Shown here one piece after another: positions 58,001 to 64,000 of a DNA stretch of 64,000 bases; within the stretch, counting starts at the first letter, position 1, and each line of letters opens with the position of its first letter. A program made the position numbers and the translations under genes. Origin of the DNA: Bacteroidales bacterium (GTDB taxonomy: Bacteria; Bacteroidota; Bacteroidia; Bacteroidales; UBA10428); assembly GCA_035299085.1 (NCBI GenBank), contig DATGXG010000027.1:88727-152726 (forward strand). Direction: 5' to 3'. Under the pieces are notes generated by a model. The model was not told the DNA's origin, did no database searches, and saw only the letters and a list, made by a program, of their open reading frames with translations.

Positions 58001-61000
58001 TTTTCACAAACTATTACAGCCCCGGCGACCGGATATTTCTGGATAACAGCTGATATAGCAGCCGGAGCCGTTTCCCCTCATACCCTGGTGGTAAATGCCA
58101 TTACAATGAGTGACATTGCTACAAATGGAACAGAGAGCGGTACGGCCTATGCCGGTGGAACACAAACCATTCAGAATAATGTCGATACAGACGGAAATGG
58201 TGTAGCTGATATATATGATTGGGATGATGACGATGACGGAATACCGGATGTAACTGAAAATGCGCCCTGTAATGTCACAGCCATAGAACTGTTCCCAAAT
58301 AATGATTTCAGTGCAGGTAATACAGGTTTTTCTTCTGCATACGGCTATGCAGCGCCTGCAGGAGATCATACATTGTGGCCTGAAGGTTTGTATACCATAG
58401 TCACCAATCCTCAAAGTATCCATGCCAGTTTTTCAACATGTGGTGATCATACTTCAGGTACAGGTAACATGATGGTTATCAATGCTGATCCTACAGCTGG
58501 GAAAATAGTATGGAGTTCCGGTGCTATTGCGGTAACACCCAATACTGATTATACTCTGAGTTTTTACGTCACCACCGTATGCATGCCTAATCCGGCTCAG
58601 TTGATTTGGAATGTCAATGGTGAAAATATCGGCAGCCAGTTTAACGCAACCACCACAACCTGCCAATGGGTAAATGCAGTGGCCATTTGGAACTCAGGTA
58701 ATAAAACCACGGCCACTTTCGATATTATAAATCTGAACATCGTTGCTTCAGGAAACGATTTTGCGTTGGATGATATTTCGTGTAAGTATCGGATCAATTG
58801 TGATACAGACGGCGACGGAGTCCAAGACAGGTTCGATCTTGATTCCGACAATGATGGTATTTATGATGTATATGAAGCGGGGGGTACGGATGCCAACCGT
58901 GACGGAATCATTGACAGTTATGCCACAGATGCCGATCATGATGGTTTAGCTGATGCCGTGGATAACCAGGATGCAGGAAATGGAGCCAGCGAAGTAAAAA
59001 ACGGAACACCGCTTCTCAACCCCGATACCGATGTTGATGGATTGCCAAACATAATTGACAGGGAAAGCGATAATGATGGGTGTTATGATACTTATGAAGC
59101 AGGATTTAATGATGACAACAATGATGGTATTCTTGGAACAGCTCCTGTAACTGTTGATTCAGAAGGGAAGGTAACCTCTGCTGCAGGCTATACAACACCT
59201 GCGGATGGAAATGGAGACGGGATAAGGGATTTTATGCAGAAAATTCCGGAAATAACCGTACAACCTTCAAACAGTAATATTTGCGCACCATCAACCGGTA
59301 CTACATTTTCTGTAACAGCCACCGGATCTCCAAATTACCAATGGCAGTTTAATGATGGCACAGGTTGGTCAAATGTAAACAATGGAGGAATATACTCAGG
59401 CGCCACAACTGCAAATCTCGTCATAAGCAGTGCGGTTACTATTGCAAATAACGGCTATCAATACCGGGTGCAATTGACGAGTCTGGCGTACCGGTGTACT
59501 CCGGTCACTTCCAATGCAGTTACACTCGGGGTATTTACAGGAGCACCAGCATCTCCGGGAGCCATTACCGGTAATACAACTGTCTGTCCTTCCATTATAT
59601 CTGTTTACAGCATTACACCGGTAGCCCAGGCATTAAGCTACAACTGGTCTGTTCCGGCAGGATGGTCAATTATATCCGGTGGAAATTCGACTACTGTTAC
59701 AGTAATGACTGGTGCGGCAGGAAGCGGCAATGTAAGTGTTTCCGCGACAAATACATGTGGAACGAGTGGTTCAAGTTCATTAGGTGTAAGTATAGCCTCT
59801 CCTACGCCTACTTTTACAGCAATTCCTGCAAATCCTTCATGCCAGGGAAGTAATCTTACCTATACCACACAAACAGGAAAAACAAGTTATGCCTGGACAT
59901 TCAGCGGAACCCAGTTTGTAGATTATACAATCATTTCAGGAGGCGGCTCATCTGATAATACAGTTACATTAAGATGGTTGACTACCGGAAGTAAAACGGT
60001 AACCGTAAATTATACCAGCGGTGGATGCCAGGGAGCAACGGCTGCCTCAAACACTACGACAATAAACCCCAACGTCATTATTATGACTCATCCGGTGACT
60101 CCTGTAAATATGTGTGCGGGGACAGGCAGTGCAACATTTAGTGTAACCACTTCAGGAACCGTTTCTACTTACCAATGGCAGGTATATAACGGAAGTTCCT
60201 GGAACAACCTGAGCAATGGTGCGCCTTATAGTAATGTCACAACGGCTGATATGACCATTTCGAGCCCGACCATGTTAATAAACAATTATCAATATCGTTG
60301 CCAGGTCACCGGCACCTGTGGAACAGCCACAAGTAATCCTGCTACATTAATTGTCAATACTTCAGCTATTACTGCTCAATCTACAGCAGGACAAACTCAG
60401 TGTATCGGAGGCGCCTTTAGCTCCATTTCAATTACATGTCCGGGTTCGGGTCTGACCTATCAATGGTACAGCAACACATCGGCATCCACTACCGGCGGAA
60501 CATCATTAGGATCAGCCAATGGCGCTCAAACCGACACATATACCCCTCAAACCACCGTTGCAGGAACTTTATACTATTACTGTATTGTCACGGGAGTCTG
60601 CGGTACCACCACGAGTACAATATCAGGGGCCTTCACGGTGAACTCAGCCCCGTCCATCACTACACAGCCTTCTTCTCCGGCTGCCGTGTGCTCGGGTACC
60701 AATTCAAGCACTTTCACTGTGGCCGCTTCAGGAACAGGACTAACGTATCAATGGCAACGCGGTATTTCAGGTGTCTATACCAGTATCACTGCCGGAACCA
60801 CTCCCAACGACGGTTGCACCTATTCAGGATTTGCCACTGCTACTCTCACGGTAACCAATGCCGTATCGGCCATGAACGGTTATACCTACCGTTGCGTGGT
60901 CAGCGGAACCTGTAACCCGGCAGCCACAACTGACGGAGCAGCTAGCCTTACGGTTAACACAGCCCCATCCATAACCACCCAGCCTTCATCTCCGGCTGCT

Positions 61001-62149
61001 GTATGTTCGGGTACCAATTCAAGCACCTTCACCGTGGCCGCTTCAGGAACAGGATTAACGTATCAATGGCAGCGCGGGATTTCAGGTGTCTACACCAGTA
61101 TTACCGCCGGCACCACACCCAATGACGGTTGCACCTATTCAGGATTTGCCACAGCTACCCTTACGGTAACCAATGCCGTATCAGCCATGAACGGTTATAC
61201 TTACCGCTGCATGGTCAGCGGAACCTGTAACCCGGTAGCAACCTCCGATGGAGCGGCAACTCTTACGGTTAACACAATTCCTTCTGTCTCGAATAAAACA
61301 GCGTCAGCCTATAGCGGAGTTGCTTTCACTGTAACACCTGTAAATGGCACCGATGTTGTTCCTGCCGGTACAACCTACAGCTGGCCTTTGCCGGTCGTTA
61401 CAGGTGGCCTTACAGGCGGAGCAACAGGAACAGGCGCTGCCAGTATTTCCGGCACATTGCATAATCCTTTAAACAGCGCACAAACAGCTACATACACCAT
61501 TACACCAACTGCAGCCGGTTGCACTGGTTCTGATTTTACAGTTACTGTTACCATAAATGCCATACCGGTTATTTCAAATATGACCGCAACGGTTTGCAGC
61601 GGAACCGGATTTTCTGTTACCCCGACTGATGGTATAAACGGCATTGTTCCCCCGGGAACCACCTACAGCTGGAATGCACCAACCGTTACAGGAGGTCTTA
61701 CCGGCGGAGCTACCGGTTCGGGTGCAGCAAATATTACCGGTACTCTTTCCAATCCCACGAACAACGTTCAGACGGCAACATATACCGTAACTCCGCTGAC
61801 AGGAACCTACACCGGAAACACCTTTACAGTGACTGTTACTGTAAATCCCGTGCCTTCATTTTCAATATCAAGTGAAACCACAGTGTGTGAAGGAACAGCT
61901 ATCACACTGGAAGCAGGTGCAGGTTTCGCTGCTTATGAATGGAAATCAGGCGCCACCATACTTGGTACTTCTCACTCCCTCGATATAACCACCGGTACTG
62001 TAGATACCAGTACACCTGTTACAGAAAGTTATTCGGTAAAGGTTACCAATACGTATGGATGCGAATCTACTGACACCCAGGATATCTCCGTATACCACAA
62101 ATCGGATACAGGACCTGAATATCTCATTCCGAATTCTATTCATGAATGA
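55037..62149 (+). CDS. Giant secreted modular surface protein (adhesin-like)
   Basis: A 2370-residue exported protein with a signal peptide at about 24-41 (RLVFLVFLLFACLNSGIGQ). Approximate modules: a glycine-rich domain (68-255), a CARDB-like beta domain (262-365), a second glycine-rich domain (385-590), three related domains of about 150 residues (595-1050) resembling the N-terminal associated domain of BNR sialidases, thrombospondin type 3 calcium repeats (about 1052-1075 and 1250-1400; DTDGDGVQDRFDLDSDNDG) around a lectin-like domain, then a long row of Ig-like and PKD-like domains, two of them near-identical (60647-61276). It ends in TGPEYLIPNSIHE without a normal type A or full type B sorting domain. 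A surface adhesin or fibre role is inferred from architecture. Confidence 0.88.
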   Translation: MASGLNYSSVSHYSKYIYRFHPERLVFLVFLLFACLNSGIGQTNSVTFTSGTGSWMVPAGVTDVIIECWGAGGGGSNRGGAAGGGGGGAYSRGTLTGLTPGSLLNYTVGAGGTVGNGGGNSSVGTIVANGGGSVNNSRTGGTGGAASPLSGSVTASYAGGNGGTAPSNGGGNNENGGGGGGSAFTNANGNNGTGGQNNPNATSPGGTGSGNGGDGAASDGNPDATAGTGPGGGGGGRGEGASTSKAGANGQVRITWTPVYKALFTAMDFGSSTWYAGETRTVTVTVINNGLAPWSDTDPDINIGVKWNSDADYLVRVDAGNLAIGSSNTYSLTITAPTTGGTENLTFDAVCEGYCWFSDNTSSCGLGNTKYTSGNITILPSTYQFTTSGTFTALPGITSVKVQAWGGGGGGSTITSNSRRGGGGGGGAFASSILTVVPGNTYNVVVGSGGAANTAGGSSIFDDTRVIAVGGSGGTSNSATAGQGGTAAASTGSTKYSGGNGADGQTSYSGGGGGGAGTTGAGGSAPAADANNGAAGIGRALNGGNGGTGRNTNGDGNPGITYGGGGSGSRRGNSGTVTGGSGADGYVIVSLPSAVTLSSPSQIGNDTVFQGDLKQPVFSFATAIASSEALLTKVDFTTAGTYAATDLGRFQLWYSATNNFTSAVQIGADISSTLGTGSHSFTGLNQTVATGTTGYFWVTADISNTAVSGRTIIVNAITPSDLTYELANVSGSTTSGGTQLIQPTANITLSSSNPAVPVASATQGTFDQQVYAFTTAVTNANAVLTSLSFVTTGSCSGSDLVRFKLWYNSSNNFASAFNIGSGIISGLGSGTHTFSDLSQLINSGTTGYFWITVDIASFPTNNNTLTVSALTTANLTFERAIKSGTAYAGGQMTISATSGIMLGSTRPAVSANSVLQGSVKQPVYKFTTLVTGSNVTVTSVTFTTSGTYIASDMVNFKLWYSLSNSLVSATQIGGTITTGLGSGSHTFNFSQTITAPATGYFWITADIAAGAVSPHTLVVNAITMSDIATNGTESGTAYAGGTQTIQNNVDTDGNGVADIYDWDDDDDGIPDVTENAPCNVTAIELFPNNDFSAGNTGFSSAYGYAAPAGDHTLWPEGLYTIVTNPQSIHASFSTCGDHTSGTGNMMVINADPTAGKIVWSSGAIAVTPNTDYTLSFYVTTVCMPNPAQLIWNVNGENIGSQFNATTTTCQWVNAVAIWNSGNKTTATFDIINLNIVASGNDFALDDISCKYRINCDTDGDGVQDRFDLDSDNDGIYDVYEAGGTDANRDGIIDSYATDADHDGLADAVDNQDAGNGASEVKNGTPLLNPDTDVDGLPNIIDRESDNDGCYDTYEAGFNDDNNDGILGTAPVTVDSEGKVTSAAGYTTPADGNGDGIRDFMQKIPEITVQPSNSNICAPSTGTTFSVTATGSPNYQWQFNDGTGWSNVNNGGIYSGATTANLVISSAVTIANNGYQYRVQLTSLAYRCTPVTSNAVTLGVFTGAPASPGAITGNTTVCPSIISVYSITPVAQALSYNWSVPAGWSIISGGNSTTVTVMTGAAGSGNVSVSATNTCGTSGSSSLGVSIASPTPTFTAIPANPSCQGSNLTYTTQTGKTSYAWTFSGTQFVDYTIISGGGSSDNTVTLRWLTTGSKTVTVNYTSGGCQGATAASNTTTINPNVIIMTHPVTPVNMCAGTGSATFSVTTSGTVSTYQWQVYNGSSWNNLSNGAPYSNVTTADMTISSPTMLINNYQYRCQVTGTCGTATSNPATLIVNTSAITAQSTAGQTQCIGGAFSSISITCPGSGLTYQWYSNTSASTTGGTSLGSANGAQTDTYTPQTTVAGTLYYYCIVTGVCGTTTSTISGAFTVNSAPSITTQPSSPAAVCSGTNSSTFTVAASGTGLTYQWQRGISGVYTSITAGTTPNDGCTYSGFATATLTVTNAVSAMNGYTYRCVVSGTCNPAATTDGAASLTVNTAPSITTQPSSPAAVCSGTNSSTFTVAASGTGLTYQWQRGISGVYTSITAGTTPNDGCTYSGFATATLTVTNAVSAMNGYTYRCMVSGTCNPVATSDGAATLTVNTIPSVSNKTASAYSGVAFTVTPVNGTDVVPAGTTYSWPLPVVTGGLTGGATGTGAASISGTLHNPLNSAQTATYTITPTAAGCTGSDFTVTVTINAIPVISNMTATVCSGTGFSVTPTDGINGIVPPGTTYSWNAPTVTGGLTGGATGSGAANITGTLSNPTNNVQTATYTVTPLTGTYTGNTFTVTVTVNPVPSFSISSETTVCEGTAITLEAGAGFAAYEWKSGATILGTSHSLDITTGTVDTSTPVTESYSVKVTNTYGCESTDTQDISVYHKSDTGPEYLIPNSIHE
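60647..61276 (+). repeat. Two tandem 315-bp repeats inside the adhesin gene
   Basis: Unit 1 (60647-60961) and unit 2 (60962-61276) encode 105-residue Ig-like domains that differ at only about four residues, while the DNA differs at about thirty positions, mostly third codon positions. Each unit begins near APSITTQPSSPAAVCSGTNS. Confidence 0.9.
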
Positions 62150-62357
62150 AGCTGGTTATTGATCTATATCAACGGTTTTAATAAGGCAGATCAATTTCTT
62201 GGTCAGCCGAAATCAACAAATCATCAAAAAAACGTAACAAATCATCCCAAGATTACGATATAATCAATGATTTGCATAAATGCACAAATGTGAATATAAT
62301 CCCGGACGATGAAGTACGGGTAAGCAATAGAGTAATAAACAATTAATTAAAACAAAA
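62150..62357. other. Intergenic gap in the surface-protein locus
   Basis: 208 bp, AT-rich, without a frame I can support. A TGATTTG sequence near 62269 is only a partial match to a -7 box, so the promoter of the next gene is unclear. Confidence 0.4.
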
Positions 62358-63299
62358 ATGAGAAAGATTAACTTCTTGAAAACTGTTCTGGGTGTCGCAG
62401 TAGCAATTATGGCAGGCACCAGTGCTTTCGGTCAGATACCGGCGAATTATGTAGCGTATGATCCTGCTGCCGCTGCACCGAATGATGTAGATTATGTTAC
62501 GGTTGGAAAAACTATGGGTTATTATACATTACCCGATCCGGTTTATTCTCCGACCTATGTTGCCACTGGAACTCTTGGTGCAGGTCTGACCTGGATCTGG
62601 ACAAACACAGCTGACCCCGGAACTCCGGCAGTTTTAGCTTATCCCGGCGCCGCAAACTATGCCACGATTACTTATCCTGTTGCCGGTAATTACACTATCA
62701 CATCGGTTGAGCACACTCCCGCAGCATTCGGCGGATGCGATGGTTCAACAAGAACGTTGAATGTAACCGCGGTTGATGCACCTACAGCAGAATTTACCAC
62801 TGCAGACATACTCACCGGATTATGCGGAAATCAGGCTGCACAGTCATGTGTCCTGGCAATTACTGAAGACGTACCTGTTGCAATAGCCGGTTACTCCTTT
62901 GTTGTAACTGAAAGTATTGACAATATCAATGCCGCTGGTGTAGTGACTGCCAATGTTTCTACAAATGCTACATTTGTTAACTTCCCGCTTGCAGCAAAAC
63001 TGAAAACTCCTGCTGCAGGTTTTGCCGGTGCACAGCCTGATTATACCTATACATTCAATTCTTCTGCATTAGCTGTTCAGAACAGCCTTCGTACAAGATA
63101 TACCTACACTCTTGCAAGTGCAGCCGGTGTTACCGGTACAGGTATTGTTTCAGCTATTTCACAGAAGTCTGACTTCCTGAATGCTCCTGCTTCGGTAACT
63201 GGTTATGCATTCGGTGGAAAGACAACTGTTGTATTCATCGTTAACCCTGCACCTGTAACTGGTCCGATCTACTATGTGCCTAATACACTCAACTATTAA
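62358..63299 (+). CDS. Secreted protein sharing the adhesin's C-terminal tail
   Basis: I do not recognise a family. It has 313 residues with a clear signal peptide (MRKINFLKTVLGVAVAIMAG, cleavage near AFGQ). The mature part is rich in Ala, Thr, Val and Pro, has only four Cys and few charged residues, and looks all-beta (for example YVATGTLGAGLTWIWTNTAD and VFIVNPAPVTGP). One region (about 55-135) is PKD-like. It ends in TGPIYYVPNTLNY, which aligns position by position with the adhesin end TGPEYLIPNSIHE. The small size, low complexity and signal peptide would suit an abundant surface subunit; that is inference. It lies between the giant adhesin and another secreted protein on the same strand. 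Confidence 0.85.
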   Translation: MRKINFLKTVLGVAVAIMAGTSAFGQIPANYVAYDPAAAAPNDVDYVTVGKTMGYYTLPDPVYSPTYVATGTLGAGLTWIWTNTADPGTPAVLAYPGAANYATITYPVAGNYTITSVEHTPAAFGGCDGSTRTLNVTAVDAPTAEFTTADILTGLCGNQAAQSCVLAITEDVPVAIAGYSFVVTESIDNINAAGVVTANVSTNATFVNFPLAAKLKTPAAGFAGAQPDYTYTFNSSALAVQNSLRTRYTYTLASAAGVTGTGIVSAISQKSDFLNAPASVTGYAFGGKTTVVFIVNPAPVTGPIYYVPNTLNY

Positions 63300-63341
63300 T
63301 AATCTTTACAGTTAGTAGAGCAGAACAGTTGAATTAGTCAT

Positions 63342-64000
63342 TTGGTAAAAAGGAACACCATATTGACCCTATTGCTTATCATAAGCTCCGTAGTGCGAGG
63401 CTATGGTCAAAGTTTACCCTTTGCCTGTGCCGGCACTATGGAAGCTTATGGTGTGCAAGGACTGCCCAATTCGGTTTACTTCTGGGAAGTTGACGGAGGA
63501 TTGCTGGTGGACACAATCTACGGCCTGGGCAATGACAGTGTCATTGTTCGCTGGGATTATGAACGGAGAACTCACAGCATTTCAGTCACAGAACAAACAG
63601 AATTCGGGTGTTTCGGTATTCCTGTCGGTGGCTCGGTATCCATTCATGCTCCTGTGGCAAACCTGCAGGATCAGACCGTGTGTGCTGATACAGTGGCTAC
63701 GTTCGACGGTACAATATCTTATACAACACCGGTTTCATACCTGTGGCCCGATGGCAGTACAGGTGAAACCTATTCAACCGGCACTGCCGGATATGTTTGG
63801 GTAAAGGTGACAGGAACCGATCAATGCGCCGACTACGATTCGGCTTACCTGACTGTCAACCCCCTGCCCGATGTTTATATTGGCAAGGACACCACACTTT
63901 GCGGAACTGAATCCATGACCCTTGATCCGGGTGTATTTAACGAATACCAGTGGTCAACAGGAGATATAAGCAATACTATAACCGTTGACGGCAGAAGAAT
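63342..64000 (+). CDS. Secreted PKD/Ig-like repeat protein, N-terminal part
   Basis: The gene runs off the right edge; about 219 residues are visible. The start is a TTG at 63342, giving a signal peptide (VKRNTILTLLLIISSVVRGY, cleavage near YGQ). Beta-sandwich repeats follow, with phrases common in long gliding-motility or type IX cargo proteins: VCADTVATFDGTISYTTPVS, YLWPDGSTGETYSTGTAGYV and DVYIGKDTTLCGTESMTLDP (the D-T-T-L-C-G pattern). Proteins of this type usually end in a type B sorting domain, but that end is outside the window. No ATG lies ahead of the signal peptide in frame. It is 42 bp after the previous gene, so the two may be co-transcribed. Confidence 0.8.
   Translation, partial: MVKRNTILTLLLIISSVVRGYGQSLPFACAGTMEAYGVQGLPNSVYFWEVDGGLLVDTIYGLGNDSVIVRWDYERRTHSISVTEQTEFGCFGIPVGGSVSIHAPVANLQDQTVCADTVATFDGTISYTTPVSYLWPDGSTGETYSTGTAGYVWVKVTGTDQCADYDSAYLTVNPLPDVYIGKDTTLCGTESMTLDPGVFNEYQWSTGDISNTITVDGRR

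Noticed and set aside
58004..58423. Minus-strand frame of 139 codons, Cys-rich and Ile-rich
   Set aside because: It is antisense to the adhesin gene and its composition reflects Thr/Ala/Asp codons read backwards.
60436..60915. Plus-strand frame of 159 codons in another frame of the adhesin gene
   Set aside because: The adhesin frame has continuous domains and repeats; this frame has odd composition and no signal.
63403..63804. Plus-strand frame of 133 codons near the right edge
   Set aside because: The frame from TTG 63342 gives a signal peptide and PKD-like repeats and runs to the edge; this one is a shadow.

Overview
The window reads as a chromosome segment from a member of the Bacteroidota, probably Bacteroidales or a relative. 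The reasons are a TonB-dependent receptor with a carboxypeptidase-like N-terminal domain, DUF4301, DUF3347 and DUF6051 family proteins, large secreted proteins built from glycine-rich, Ig-like and PKD-like modules, several upstream boxes of the Bacteroidota type (TAnnTTTG, sometimes with TTTG about 19 bp upstream), few strong Shine-Dalgarno sequences, and TTG starts. Almost all of it is ordinary single-copy chromosome. I see no tRNA, rRNA, CRISPR, insertion sequence or phage.

Layout. 1-2716: the N-terminal part of an M3 peptidase lipoprotein, a YihY/BrkB membrane protein, a DUF3347 lipoprotein and a DUF4395 membrane protein. 2717-15229: a potassium and cation block. It holds a complete kdp operon on the minus strand (small ORF, kdpF, A, B, C, D, E), divergent from a Kup transporter and a CPA2 antiporter. 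A tandem 11-bp repeat between the two arms is a good candidate KdpE operator. 15247-31210: a signalling block. A 1570-residue hybrid kinase, a REC-PAS-kinase with a NarL-type regulator, and a compact chemosensory operon (CheA, short CheR, CheW, MCP) are followed by a MEDS-domain gene and a second hybrid kinase. These last two are in the same reading frame, separated by a single TGA.

31218-38587: O-acetylhomoserine sulfhydrylase with a membrane LytTR regulator, a DUF6051 hydrolase-like protein, and an overlapping pair of multi-PAS kinase and REC-kinase. 38699-49546: a small conserved-looking unknown, a polyprenyl-phosphate sugar transferase, a DEDDh exonuclease/GIY-YIG fusion, PurL, MetA (with Glu111, so predicted to be an acetyltransferase that feeds MetY), a GT4 glycosyltransferase and DUF4301. 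49664-54417: a carboxypeptidase-regulatory-domain protein, a TonB-dependent receptor, and a sensor kinase/response regulator pair.

54418-64000: a repeat-rich intergenic stretch leads into a surface-protein locus. It holds a 2370-residue adhesin-like protein, a 313-residue secreted protein and the start of a third secreted protein. The first two end in the same unusual 13-residue tail pattern (TGPxYxxPN plus four residues). That tail resembles the opening of the type B C-terminal domain of type IX secretion cargo, cut off right after the Pro-Asn. I regard this tail and its locus as the most likely place for something undescribed. Other points worth a second look are the TGA between the MEDS and kinase genes, the two candidate operators (kdp/kup and LytTR), and a sensor kinase whose open frame runs about 60 codons upstream of any normal start codon.
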